Origin: Diadema setosum
Lineage: Eukaryota; Echinodermata; Echinoidea; Diadematoida; Diadematidae
Direction of reading: 5' to 3'
Assembly: GCA_033980235.1 (NCBI GenBank)
Contig: CM067066.1
Span: 27,587,476 to 27,651,475, forward strand
DNA: 64,000 nt
Below, piece by piece: positions 35,760 through 48,768 of this stretch (position 1 is the first letter of the stretch; each line of letters begins with the position of its first letter). Below the pieces are notes generated by a model that was not told the DNA's origin, made no database searches, and saw only the letters and a list, made by a program, of their open reading frames with translations. The position numbers were made by a program, and so were the translations under genes.

Positions 35760-38700
35760 AGGGGGGGGGGGGTTGGAAGGGGGAGTCGGGGAGAGAAAGG
35801 GGCGGAGGTCTGCAGACAGGTAAGAGGACAGACAGAAATATCATCAGACAACATGGTCGACCATTTCCTGCTGCCAACAATCTTGGGGGCGTGAGCACAA
35901 AGGTGTACTGCATGCCTGCTGTCGTACAGACAAAGGACTTACTGCATGCGGTGGCTCTATTATCTCCGGATAGCATGTTTTATAGCATGGCAACATGCAT
36001 ATCACTTTCCAAGCTAAGAAGAGGAAAGAAATCCATTCTCAATCCCCCCCCCCCCCCACACCTCCCTACCCACCCATATCTGACAGCATTGCAATTGTAA
36101 ATTTGATGGTCTTAATATCCGCAGAAGGTGCTGCTGGCACGATCACTAGAGGAACAGTCAGCATACTCACACGACATGGTCTCCCTGCATGGCCCCTACA
36201 CAGTCATTCCCACATTCCACCTCCTTCAACATCTCTCCAAGGTCTTTATTTTCTCCCTCTCTCTCTCTCTCTCTCCCCATCACTCACATATTAAATATTT
36301 ATATACTTTTAGCAATGCCATTCTAAAAATGAGATATCAGCCCCACAATGGAACTCGTATCTTTGTCGAAGCTGTGACTTCAGAACCATCCTTAAGTTTT
36401 CTGTTCTCTGCCTTTTCGAGTCTTCCCTTCTCAAAGTGCACTCTGTTGAAATCACATGCATGATTAGGTCCAGTCTACTGGAGGAATGGAACAATTTTAG
36501 AGAGTGTGAGGAAAGCTCAAGGAAAGCAATAGCCACCTCACACGCTGCCAATACCTGCGCTAAAAATGCCTTGAAATGTTACAGAAACCTACTTTCAAGA
36601 AATGTGATTCAGCTGTATGGTAAAGACACAAATTTCTCACCTGCTTTTACAGGCAAATTAAAAAACATCATATGGATTCAGGCTGCATTGCGAGCTTTCA
36701 AGGGCGAATTCATGTGGACGATCCAGCCATGGCTTTCCCCCCCTACACATTTTACACAAGGTGTCCTCTGAAAGCTCATGGCTACCAGTGACACCGAGGC
36801 TCATGAATAAATTCCCCCTCTTGATCTAGTTTGACAGTCGCAATGATAACATTGTTGGCTGCCTTTTTTCATAGGCATTCTGGCATGCGCCATCGGTTGC
36901 CCAGGGTAACGCCACAGCCATTAGCACAGCTCCGAGAGGTGGGTTACCCCCTCCCCCACCACCGTCTGGCGAGTAGGGAGTAAAGGGGGGAAGGGGGGGG
37001 GGGGGGGACAAGGCCGACTGTGAGACAGGTCGGCTGTTTTCATTAAACATTAACGCCTTGTCTCCATGCAATTAGTTCACATGTATACCGGGTGAGAGCC
37101 GACTGCTGGGGCTAGACGCAACAGACTCGGAATTAATTTCCACTTTTCCCCCCTGCTGCTGCTTTTGGCAGCTTCCATTTCAATTCCCTCTCCGCTGCAG
37201 AAGTGCTGCTACCCACATACACCACAATCAAATTGTTCCCATTGTGGCGCAAATGTGGTAGAGAGCCTTTAACTCTTAAAAGTCCCAGATTCTACATATC
37301 TAAGGTTTGGTGCTGCATATTTGAATAATGACATTTATAATTCCTTGTGTTTTAAAACATTTTCTACCATTTTAAACCCTATGCTACTCATATTATATAC
37401 AATGGTTTACTTCAGTTGCTGAATTTCAATTTGTGTCTGAATTGCCAAATTTACAAATGATTATTGAATTGGTCACACAATTAAGCAGAAAACAGTTTCT
37501 ATTTCTCTCTTAAATTTGCAACTTTTTCCTGACTTTGTGCAGAATTAATGAGTTCATCCAGCTGATGACAAAATGATAAAGCAGTAAAGTTCTCCTAGGA
37601 ATTGACACACCAATACATTTCCTATGCAAACCATGATTTCCAGGTTCGGACACAATAAAAGAATTCCTACATTTCTGCCTCCTGCATTTTCTCTGTGGGA
37701 GAAACCCTACATTAGATTTGGGACACTTTACACACTTTTGATAAACCCCGTACATGCTCAAAGCAGGGAAAATGTTTAACCATTCAAATATCGAGATATA
37801 CTTTCCAGTGCATATATTTTTCTTTTAGGTGATGACTTAAAAAGGACAGTGATAGTCCCCTGACTGGTTCATCAGAGTATAATTATGGTAAGCTACTTTC
37901 ACTGCTTTCAGTTGGGTTGGTTGGGGGGGGGGGTAAATGCAATCCACAGTAACCTGTTCGAAGAACAGATACGGGACAACAGGAACCACTAATTTCTATC
38001 ACAACCATGGAAGAGAGATCAGCAGAACAAAGTACAGACCATTAATGTAACAGCAGAGACATTTATTTTAGCTACGCAACACATTAGTCAGAAGTCAGCT
38101 CATTGCTTCCACCCCAGCCTCCTTTGCGAACTCTTAGTGTTCGGAAAAGGAAGGAAGCAAAGAATGGCACGATGACTTGTGGCCAACTTGGCGAGAAATA
38201 TGTCCAAACTATAGCACCATGTAGGCCTTAATACTCAAGCAAAGGGGGGGGGGGGGGGGGTGGAGGGGGAGAGAGCTTCCTGAATGAAGAGCTATAGTGG
38301 TGCTGCTGCATTATATTCCCTATAAGCACAAGTTGTAGTATATTCACTAGGGGAGCCGAATAGGTCTTCCGACAACTTGCACTTCATCACACTATTGGTA
38401 GCATTCCTCCTATTTTCACTTAGAAGTTGGTGATCACACAGGTTTCAAAGAAGTGACATCTTTGTTTTCTGACGGTGGGGAGGGGAGGAGGTGGTTTTTG
38501 ACACTTCCTAATATCTGCTCATCTCCTGCGAGTGGCATGCTGGGACTTGTACGTGCAAAATAGCCGCAAAATTGCTGGCGATGATGTGCGTTATACCAAC
38601 AGAGTTGATGCCTTAATGATATGTTGAGGTTCAGGGATGACGGAGCACGAGGCTTGCCGTGCACAAGCACGTGTCACTCAGGGGGCGCTGCAGAACAATA

Positions 38701-40373
38701 GGGGCAATGCTCTTCAATTTCATCACCAATGCCCGCCAACCCCCCCCCCCCTCACCCTCCTTTTCCCCGTCAAATGAGGGCTAATTATGGGAAATTTACC
38801 AAAGATGGCTGCGATGCACCGCAGAACGAACGTTGTATCAATGGAATATGAGCCCAGTGGAAGTGGCGGGGTAATGGAATGAATATCATCACAATATGCT
38901 TGGAAAATTTACCCTCTCGTGTCTCTACAATCACCTTCACTGAAGGGGGGGTGGGGTTAGGGGGTGATTAATAATTTATCCATATCACTTCTCCCATTAA
39001 GTGCAGTTTCCATGTTAATCTACGAGGCAGGCATTGTCAAACGCTCCACATTACGTCTCGAAATGCATATCACTCGGAAGCCATATGTTGCACACGGATA
39101 TTTGCTCGACGACCAGAAAGCAGCATGGCAAGTATGCACGTACACACAGAAAAAAAAAAAACAAGAACAAAAAAACATGACTGCTTTTCCACCACACAAG
39201 ATGTGCAACATTTCCACACCGATAGCTCAAATTGAATTTCATTTCCCTGGATACAGAATCAGGCTGCTATCTCCTTCTCCACCCTGTGAGGGGAAAAAAA
39301 AAATAGCACACAAAGAAAGAGGACTTCTTGCACATTATATCAACTCGCTTGATTTGTTTCACAGGATAACTCCCCCATCCCCTTTCCTACCCCACCCTGA
39401 TAATTTTTTCCCCTTACAGCCAGGAGAGAAAAATGACACTTTTGAAAATGGAATATCACTTAGCCTTTGGAATAGTGAGCAAGAGTACAGTGGAAACATA
39501 TACCTCATATTCTGCGTCGAATCCTCCCACGCCATATTTTAGCTAAAGTGAAAAAGAGGAAGAAACACACTACCTTCTACTGAAAAAAAAAAGATAAAAA
39601 TGTTGCTTGACAGAACTTAAAATGTGTAGATATCACATTCACTGTGAAAGGTATGAAACTTTCAGAGGTTTGGGCTTCAAATTTGCTACAAGATTTAAAT
39701 TTGGCATGCAACCAAAAAAAAAAAAAAAAATCTGGATGTTTGTTTCAATAAATACATTAGATCTCAGAGATTCGGTTATAAAAAGAAGTAGCAGAATTTC
39801 TCCATTCATAATTTTGATTGGGCATTAGGCCTGAGCATTGTGATATAATTAATTGCCTAATTCCCAATTTAAAGGCAAAATTTCCATTTCAGACAGTGCC
39901 TGAATTTGGATGAGGCTGTGCATGGAGAGGGTTTAAAGGGGTGGGGTGATCCGGAGGGGAGCAAAGAGAAGGGTATTTTGAAAGTGCTGACTGACTTCAT
40001 CTGGGCCACAAAGCCGTTCTTCATCAGATGGACAGGACATGAACCATGTCGGTGGAGATGTTTTCTTCTTTCTATCAATCCTAAACCTCTGAAGGGTTCT
40101 TTTAGCACACTTCTTTTACCTCTCCTCTCCTTACTCCTCCCCTCTTCTCTCATACGCTCATTAATCCCCTCTCTCTCTCTATCTCTTCCTTCCACAAAAA
40201 CAGATACTCTCGGGGCAGGACAAGTTAGGAGAGGGACAGGGTGTCACTGAATGTCCTCACTGATCTCAGAGTTTCAAAAAAATGATTTTGATAAAATGGT
40301 CAACTATCCCTAATGCTGAATTTTTCTTGTTCAAATGCTTACTTTCTTTTTCTTCCTTTATTATATATCATCA
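35760..40373. other. Intergenic sequence with possible regulatory patches
   Basis: No exon is supported; the 192-codon open frame at 38964-39542 has a random, low-complexity composition. G or C runs occur at 35761-35772, 36044-36057, 36993-37007, 37923-37934, 38244-38260 and 38740-38751. GC-richer, complex, non-repetitive stretches lie at about 36840-37230 and 38510-38890, the first containing an RFX X-box-like site (36896-36910). Confidence 0.55.
36896..36910. promoter_or_regulatory. RFX X-box-like site
   Basis: GTTGCCCAGGGTAAC consists of two inverted half-sites, GTTGCC and GGTAAC, separated by three bases, as in the RFX consensus (GTNRCC, 0-3 bases, RGYAAC). It sits in a non-repetitive, GC-richer stretch that also holds CCATTAGC. 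Regulatory use is inference. Confidence 0.35.
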
Positions 40374-40980
40374 GTGCTTGAGGACAAAAGGGGAGTGGGA
40401 AGAGAGGGAGGAAAGATCAAGTTTTTCCTCTTCATCATCTGAAGATTCTGGAAGACAAAAGTCTCCGCAGAGAAGGAGAAGATGCGATGAAGAGAGGTCC
40501 AGCAGAGGACCTGACTAAAAAAGATGAAGTGATGGAAATCATCAAAGAGTCACCAGACAAACCAGATGCAGAGACCACCAGCACTGGTCCAGATCCCACA
40601 GACCACCATGACCCAGCAGATTGGACCCCCCCCCCCCAAACATAAGAGATGATGTTGCATGTGTCAAACTCAAAACATTACTAAAGATAACAGAAGATGA
40701 AGAGTTTGACACTGACAATCATAATGCAGAGAAGGGGGCAATACCGTATGATCAGAGTTTTAGATATAAGTAGAAAAGATGCAACCAAGGTCATGGTTAA
40801 GGATAGAGTTGTAGTAGCGGAGGCAAAAGAGGTGAAGGTCAAGACTGCAAAACAAGTTCGAGAAGAAGAGAAAAAGAAGATAGCAAAGATACGGTCGCAG
40901 ATAAGATCGCAAATGATTCTAATCCTACGCTCTGTCCTGTCGGATGGCTGCTCACAACAAAACCATTCCCTCCGCTGACG
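40374..40980 (+). pseudogene. Coding-like block with several frameshifts, family unknown
   Basis: Purine-rich sequence reads as protein only if the frame changes. The first frame gives a Ser/Arg/Glu-rich segment (REERSSFSSSSSEDSGRQ, about 40400-40460). A second frame from about 40440 gives EDLTKKDEVMEIIKESPD and an acidic, Pro/Asp-rich continuation to a C12 run at 40626-40637. After that run, another frame gives VKLKTLLKITEDEEFDTD and IPYDQSFRYK. A last frame gives a basic, Lys/Glu-rich helix (QVREEEKKKIAKIRSQ). At least three frame changes are needed, one at a slippage-prone C run. It could be a decayed gene, a dead retroelement ORF or several exons with unseen introns. I recognise no domain. 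Confidence 0.4.
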
Positions 40981-43900
40981 ACTTAATGGAGCGACCGCTA
41001 GAGGACCCCCGAAAATAGGTGTGTGGAAATATTTGATGCATGGCATGGTGCACGTAATGTACACCCACTGGATTTTTTTTCCTTCTTTTTAAGAGACGAC
41101 ATCTGCTCGCGGAGATGCAGCCACTGTGCCAAGGAGTTGACAATTCACCGTTTGACTGATCGGCCTCTGAGCTCTTTCTTCCACCAGAAATCAAATTCAT
41201 CACGGCTGGATTGGTATTTAAGGCAACACATCCTCTGGGGAAAGGTAAAACAGGCCTCATATATTCTGCCTCAATCACTTTTCAAGGGTATTGCATGAAA
41301 GAAAAAGAAACAAAAAAATCAGTAGAGAGAAAAATATGCACCAACTGTTCCGATAACTGCATTGATTTTGGCCCATTTACACTCAAACAGTATATGGCAT
41401 GTAAAATCAATATGCTCCTTGGCTTGTTAAATCTGAATGTTAATGTTAAAATCCCTTCAATCCCAGTCTCTGCCATGTACATATGTATGAATGTTGAAGA
41501 GGACCCACCGGCTGAACTGAATGTCAACATGAATCAGTCCCTACATTAAACACACTCTATACATCCCACACCATATGCAGTAAGTCTCTTTCTTTTTGTT
41601 CTTTTTCACTTTTTAGGGGGGAACACAATAATGACCAAGCACAATCCGTGAGATTTTTGTTGAGTTTCCTTGGAAAAACAGTATATTTTGACATACAAGA
41701 AACAATGACAGGGTTGACAGAGTATGATTGCAGTAATACCGTGACACTAGATCTACCATATACATGTGTGTATAATGTCGGCTCTTTTCTCACTTGCTGT
41801 GGCACATGTATGCATTAGCAGCAGTTTAATGCCTAGCCTGCTGGGACAAAAATTGGAATTGATTTTCCAATTTGAACCGTCCATCGTGGCCAGGAATGTC
41901 TCTGGACCAACCACTTACAACCAGTTACCAATCTCGCAACAATGCAGGGGTAGAAAGTGACCTCGGTAAAAAGGAAAAGGCCCCCTCTGGATGCCCACAG
42001 TACATGGCATACACACACAATCACACACACGCTGACATGGGTAATTAATTGGGAACCGTTGGCTTTTTGCAAAGGCGTCAGTGGCACGCAGTGCCGCTGG
42101 CGCACAACCATGTACACGGATCATCGCGGTGTTTGCCCAGCTGTGAGCATGTTGTGGGAACACATTCATGTTAGCATGTAGATCATCCCCTAAATGGATG
42201 CAGTCGGGAGCTTTATACTCTTTAATACTCTCACCCCATACAGCTTGACTCACATATTGGTGTTTGTTGTGTTTGCTTGCTTTCATTTTCTCTTCCTTTT
42301 TAGGACTATCCTTCATTTACATAGAATACTGATCACGCCAGGCCTGTTATCTACCCTTTGCTTCATCAAAAGACATGTACATGCATGTCCTAGCTGAGGG
42401 ATGTTAAATCAAAACTAGTCCACACCGTCACAAAGTAGGATATGTTTGCACTGATACAGCATGTGTTGTATTCACTGAAATGAACAGTTACTGATGATGC
42501 TAGCATATCGGTTACACTACAATGTCATGTTAACAACCGTATCCCCCTTTTTTGAACGTCACATGATTATATTACTACATCAACATACAATGGACAATGC
42601 GCTACCATGGCAACCGACTCTATGGAAATCACGCTCCGCACGATCAGGCTCATCATGCATGCATAGACATTGCTAATGCGGCTACGTACAATGTAGGTCG
42701 GTTCCAAACAGACCTTCACTCGGTCCATTCTGCCGCAATGAGTCAATGATTACCCGCACGGAATGAACGTAGAACGCACATTAATACAAGTGATCACATC
42801 CCCTTTTGCAACCAGAACCACTATTTCACATTGCCTAAAGCATACGAAAGAGAATATATTAAAGGGGCAATTTCACATCGAGAGCATTGTCTTATCAAAA
42901 TTTTATTTTCCCCATTAAGCAACAAGGAAAAAGTACTTGATCGAAAACAATTATGATGATGTTGCAATCTAATGTATAGACAACAAAAGTCAGCTTTTAA
43001 ACACATTTGTGTAAAATCAAGCAAGAGAGTTGAGATGAGATGGTATGATCACCTCATCTTATTTGCATATGTGGTTCCATTCAATATCGCTGCTCAGTGA
43101 AAACATCGGAATCGTTAAAATTTCATACGTCTCTCCTTATGTCTCTGATTTCGAGGACATGCCTGTCATTTTCTCGTTTGATTTCACTCATTACAGGCGA
43201 CTTGAATATGAAGTGGCGGATGAAATTTATCCCACCTAGTCTCCTAAATCACATTTTTGTGGCTTGATGCTAGCTTCATCTCTTAGCATTTATTATTGGT
43301 AATATACATCTGTAGGTCTGAATACAACTTCCTCTTAATTTGATCTCTAGTTTAGTCATTCACCATTTTTTTTTTCATTTCAGTTGCAATATTTTCAAAT
43401 ACATTTAAATTGTTAAATCGGCAAAATTAGAAAAAAAAAAATACTGTCCACATTTTTCTCTCATGATGCCAATTGTTGTTTTTTTTCTGAACTGCTCAAG
43501 TTTAAACCAGTTCCATCTAGTCTTCTCCAGTATTCAATACGCAGTAAAATTCTGAGTGGCCAATTTGATGAGGACAATATGATAGTTTCTGCAGTTAAAT
43601 TACCTAAAGGCCCAATGGATAAAAGAGTGATCAATATATAGGCTCACAATGCTATTTAAAAAAGTAGACACTATACTTCCAGCTCCCTGCAGAGATCAAG
43701 GGCCTTGGGATGTGGATTTTTTTTCCCAATTTTGCCAGACATTTTGTTTACTCAGTAAACTATATGAAGGGGAAAAAAGTGAGGAAAGGAATTGTTCCTA
43801 AAGACACCAAAGATAAAATTTGTGATGTCACAAACTTTCATTAATCAGATTCACTGCTACCAAGTTGCCACAGTAATAGGATGTTATAAATCAAAAATGT

Positions 43901-46861
43901 ACTGAACAAACAGGATAGATTTGGATACACAATGATGACATCTGCAGTATGGCCTATACATCCCATACTGTCTCATCAGGCCAGTGCTTTAATAGTACAA
44001 TGTAACATGTAGTATTTGAAATGCAAGGTCTTGTACACAGTTTGTGAGTTTTCTTCCAATATAATTTCTCATTTCTCATTTCTCATTCCCTGCACTTTTT
44101 GAGAAAAAGAATCATCCAATGTAAATTTAATCATTTACACAAAATTTGAGAACATTTTTGCCTGGCTATATTTCTGTGCCATAAATTCTGTATGTTAACA
44201 CTTTCTTCCAAGAACACATTATTGCTCAGGTGCCAAGACTTACAAGGATCCCACTTCAGGCAAAGCTTTGGTCTGTCATCCCCAAACAAACTCCTGCATT
44301 TGAGCAGTCTCAACTCTGCATGCACCACACTGTACTTATTGCACCAATAAAGAATGTATTATGTTCATCTTTTTTCTTACTCAAAGTGGACAGATGTATA
44401 TATATTTTTTTTTTAAGATTTAAAACAAACAAACAAACACACAAACAAATCAATGTTATTTACCACAGATCCATACATGTTGAGCCATGACAATGTAAAT
44501 TCCCAGTGTATGGTACAATCATTTGTGCAAGAAAGCAGTACTCAGAAAATATTGTGGATGTAGTAATTCATGGCATTCTCCAATTACACATTTTACTCAT
44601 ATATCCATGGCACGCATTACAAGCATATGTCCATGTGATGGTGGACAGTACCCCTTGCACTGAAGTTTAGATTTAAGTTCACGGACAGACAAAGCATCTG
44701 GACTGATGAGTCTAGCTCATGCCTGTTCAAGCTTACAAAGAGCCTGGACTGAGGAGGCTACTACCAGCATTGGATATTGAGCTGAATGCACTGCTGAACT
44801 ATTTTCATGGCAGGTCCCCAGACCATGTCTGGTGATGTAACGTACAGGAAAAAGGGAAATCAGCGATATCTTAAGCACCTACAGATGTAGCAAGAAACAA
44901 GGTGCCACTAAGGTTGAATACCCCTTAAAGGAATTCCAAATGCACTTAAACTACTTTTTCAATAGTGTACCATACAGCGTGATCATTGTCTATACATTGA
45001 GATTCTGGCAAACATGGTGAGATATTAGAACTCTTTACCAAAATCGAAAAATTTTCTTCTAAGTACGTTATTCTTATGATGGCATTGTACGTCTATGACC
45101 AAAAAAAAAAAGAAGGAAATCCTTCATATTGGGAATAACAAACACACATGTGCAGAGTTAATAATGTACTTAACTAACAAGCAATTTAAGGATGGATGCA
45201 ACATTGCGGAGGAACACCTTCACTGTCCTCAGTTCTCTCGTTGTTACTTGGACGCACACGGATTCACAGGGGTGTCCCACACATTGCTTCTGATGTCGGC
45301 AAACTCCACTCTCATAATCCGTCTCCCTGCTCCTGCTGCTAATAGCTCTATTATGATTGGTAGATTCCAACAGATGCTGCTTTCACACACACACACACAC
45401 ACACACATGTTAGATTTCCCCACAAATGGCATAAAGAGTGCTGACCATCACCATGGCAATGCAAGAAAATATTCCTCCGCATGATTATGATGGACGCTTG
45501 ACACATGGCGTTTCATCTTAATGACACACATAATTATATTCTCACTTGGTGCACAACATAAAAACTGCAGTAAGACACTAAGCTAAAAAAATTGCTGCTC
45601 CCATTCTTTACCATATTGAAGACAAAAAGTAAAAATGAACACACACAGTATTGTGTCACCAAATGTCGCTGCCTTCCATACATTATGGTGCTTGCTTGCT
45701 CTGATTTGGGCTTCCTCTCATCAAAGAAAAAGAAAAGAAGAAAACATTGCACTACAGCTCCGCGGTAAGATTCACTCATTATCTCACACAAGTTCTCCTC
45801 ATCATCAGGCGACTGCGACAATGCACGTGGTCCGGGTATCGACAGAGGTTTTGCCAATTGGCGAGCACGGAAGGGGGAAAACTCTTTGCTAAACGCTCCA
45901 CTCGCTCCAAAAACTGTGGCTCTATCGATCCTGCCAAATACATACATCAACGCTGGGCAGGGTTTGGATGTGCACGCACTTACAAAGCACTGCCACATAG
46001 AACTTGGGTCACCTGATCCGTGCTGCATGTGTCACCTGATCCTTGCTGCACGTGTCACATGATTATTAGTAAGAAGGCAAGCACGCCCCTCTTCCACAGG
46101 AGAACGGGTGCCAGTATCTCCCCCACTGACAGTGAAATATTCCAAAGAGAGAGCATTCCTCTGACGAGACTCCGACTGGGCTACTCCTACTCAGTGCTAT
46201 TAAAGACGTCTTGGAAGATAGCTTGAGATACTTCAGAAAAGGCCTCTGTTGAAATGATGAGTTGATGATGATAATCTGCATGAAAATGGAAAAAAAGGAA
46301 GAATTCAAATGTTTTGTATCCATGAATTTATCAATTATGCTGGTTGCCAAAATCAAAATGCTACAGTAAAAGTATAAGTATTAACACGCTTGTTACATTT
46401 TTAAGCCGATCTTGTAAAACAAAATTTGCCTTTTTAAAAATGCCGCTGACTGTTGACACCCTATATATACCTACATGTACACTGAGCAAAACCTGAACAG
46501 ATCAACATATTCAGAATAAGAGTCTTAATTGGTCCATACAGGTAAATGGACATTTGGTTTCCATGGGTCATACACAGTACAACTGTACAATTATAATAAT
46601 GATGATAATAATAATAACAACAACAACAATGATTTGGTTTCTGTACAGCACGTTTCAGACATCAAGACTTCTTCAAAATATCTGATTGTGAAAGAAGAGT
46701 AAAAGTTTGCTGACCAGTTTGCTTTGACATATGACAAGGAACACACAGCAGCCTTTTAAGTAGTGCCCTTGAAGAGTGCCTGTAAAAGGAAATGGACCTC
46801 GTCAGTCGACAGGCTTACCTTACTGCACTAGATGCCAGTCACACACACACTCCTTTTCCTG
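40981..46861. other. Downstream region of the ZNRF1-like gene, including its probable 3' UTR
   Basis: On the minus strand this lies after the ZNRF1 stop, so the part next to 46861 is 3' UTR. I found no clear AATAAA on the minus strand within the first few hundred bases, so its length is unknown. Complex patches occur at about 41860-42220 and 42590-42790, the latter with GCTACCATGGCAACC at 42601. A 23-bp tandem repeat of GTCACCTGAT-type E-boxes lies at 46008-46063. A CA array is at about 45385-45404. No other gene is supported. Confidence 0.55.
46008..46063. repeat. 23-bp tandem repeat carrying E-box motifs
   Basis: GTCACCTGATCC (46008), GTCACCTGATCC (46031) and GTCACATGATTA (46054) are spaced exactly 23 bases apart, with TGCTGCA and TGTGTCAC or CGTGTCAC linking them. 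Each unit contains CACCTG or CACATG, and a CACGTG occurs between the second and third. It lies about 800 bases beyond the ZNRF1 stop, in the 3' UTR or just downstream. Confidence 0.7.
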
Positions 46862-46919
46862 CTAGTCATTCGGGTGTTCGGGGCACGACCGATTCCTCTC
46901 AAACCAACTGTCAATACAG
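46862..46919 (-). CDS. ZNRF1: ZNRF1-like E3 ubiquitin ligase, last coding exon (end of RING)
   Basis: On the minus strand, acceptor TTTTCTTGCAG precedes 46919. The first base (C) completes a serine codon begun in the previous exon, followed by 18 codons, CIDSWFERNRSCPEHPND, and TAG at 46864-46862. This is the last part of the RING: the sixth zinc ligand (Cys), the conserved W, and CPEH, where His replaces the usual last Cys, as in the ZNRF1/ZNRF2 family. From memory, vertebrate ZNRF1 ends CIDSWFEVNRSCPEHPAD, so only a few residues differ, and serine before W favours ZNRF1 over ZNRF2. The protein ends immediately after the RING, also as in the family. Confidence 0.93.
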
Positions 46920-47083
46920 CTGCAAGAAAAGGAAGAAATAAACATATATATACAAGTGTTGGCAGCAGGAATATTGAACTATTACCCAATTAAAATGTAA
47001 CAGCCCAAAACTTGCAAGCCAATTGAAGAAGCCATTTAATCATGGACAGCTGATATCGACATTTCCATGTTTGATGGAAATGT

Positions 47084-47277
47084 TGAAACACAAGAAATTT
47101 TCACTTGCACGAAACTTTCATAAATTTTGTGAGGAGCTTTCAAGAAAGTAAAGAGGTTCTGTCTTTACACTATGCATGAATGCCGGTTGTGAAATTCGCG
47201 AAAGTTTAATGCTGCGAAAAAGGCTGTCGGCTCCAATTCAAGAAAGTTTCCGCAGTGAATGTTTCTGGTTTTACAAG
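47084..47277. mobile_element. Diverged TACTGTAAAA-family element
   Basis: The right end TTTCTGGTTTTACAAGTA and internal AAATTCGCGAAAG and CTGCGAAAAAGGC motifs match the family seen at 56833-57050. The left end is too diverged to fix exactly. Confidence 0.45.
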
Positions 47278-47562
47278 TATACACTTGGGAGATGAAAACA
47301 TAAATGTTGTGGTCTCACCACAGGGTGATGCAAATCAATGAAACTGAAAGTAGTAGAGCAGGATCATAGATGTACTGTACCAGCCATATAACATTGTAAA
47401 CTACAAGAAAAGTACTTCCTCATCCAAGAGAGCAAAGTGTCCTACCACCCGCACACTTTCTTTCACTAAATTCAGTTCTGTTTTCTGTTTCTATGAAGTC
47501 AGAAGTGAACCACATCTTTGGCATCAAATTTATCAAAGTTGTAGTTAACTTTACAGGAAGCA

Positions 47563-47670
47563 TACTGTAAAAGCAGAAATTTTCGCAGTGTTGCAATTTT
47601 CGCGCATTTCGCGCAATGAGAAGCTAGCGCGAAAATAAAAGCACGCAAATATTTTTGCATGCCATATGTT
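47563..47670. mobile_element. TACTGTAAAA-family fragment
   Basis: Starts TACTGTAAAAGCAGAAATTT and continues with TCGCGCATTTCGCGC and a GCGCGAAAATAAAAGC block. The right end is not identifiable, so it is a partial copy. Confidence 0.5.
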
Positions 47671-48768
47671 CCAGTACTTGTCTCGATTCCGCGGAATCGC
47701 ATATATGTGAACACTTCAAAATGTCAACAATCTACGTTTTCTATTATACACAAAAATATGAATGAAACATCTACTTTGTCCTTTCATTGATTTTGCTCTT
47801 AAAGGAATCTACATGTACTGGAAGCATGGAATAGGGGTAGCTTCATCTTCAAAACACAGCTTTGGACAATGGTACACATCCAATGACAAGCCAGTTCACA
47901 GTTCCAATTGTGCATGAGCAGAAAAAGGTAATTTGCATAATCAGGCATGTTGACTTTTCTTTTTAAATTCACTGCGATAAGCATTCATCATGTAATGATT
48001 ATACATGTGATCCTTATAAATGGTGCTTGCTTGCACATCCACCTGACTGCAAGCCTGGTATAATGTAGCAATTATTAAGAGAGAGAGAAAAAAAAAAGTT
48101 GTCAATGCCTCCAGTACAAAATATGGAAATGGATGCCTGCAAAGTGTTAATTGACAGACCATTGGTCTATACACAGGTTCATTCTTTGTTTGAACATCCT
48201 TTGTTTGAACATCCTATATTCCATAAATTGTTCCAACCAGCAAATTTATGTGTTATGCTGCTTTGAAAACAAGTGAAGCGCCTAACCAGAGAGGTGGCCC
48301 ACCTCCCTGACCTAACCAACATGCATCATAATGGAAATCATAAGAAGTGTGCACATTGATAGCTATGAAAACAAGAGTAAATGCTGCACACAAATTATAT
48401 GATCAACTAAATGACCTGTCAATGTACTGAATCACATACAATGTACCCCTGTATCAGAGATCAGTCCTGTTCATGTTTTCAGTCACATGTGAGAGGTGAA
48501 ATTGTGATTTCTCATCATTTACAGGGAATATGATCCACTTTACAAAAAGCGATGTGGAAATACATGCCAGAGTATGTTTGATTGTTCCCCCTCCATTTTC
48601 ATTTTGGGGTAACTACAATTGTAATGCAAACTTGTCTCTGTCTAGTAAGTACATGTAGATGTGTACTTCATAAAGATAGGGGCTCAAAATCACATCAAAC
48701 CTTTCCCTCAAATCTAAACTGAATTCAAGAGGGTAGCGGTCTTGTACCCCTTGATGGGTGAGCATTAC

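Larger units (their letters stand above)
46920..48768 (-). other. ZNRF1: ZNRF1-like last intron, 1.85 kb
   Basis: Bounded on the minus strand by donor GTAATG at 48768 and the acceptor ending at 46920. It contains two diverged pieces of the TACTGTAAAA element family (about 47084-47277 and 47563-47670) and a short TTTGTTTGAACATCC duplication near 48185. No exon was seen inside. Confidence 0.85.

Noticed and set aside
38964..39542. 192-codon open frame, the longest in the window
   Set aside because: Composition is random with poly-Lys and Pro runs from A- and C-rich tracts, there is no recognisable domain or splice context, and it sits in intergenic DNA.
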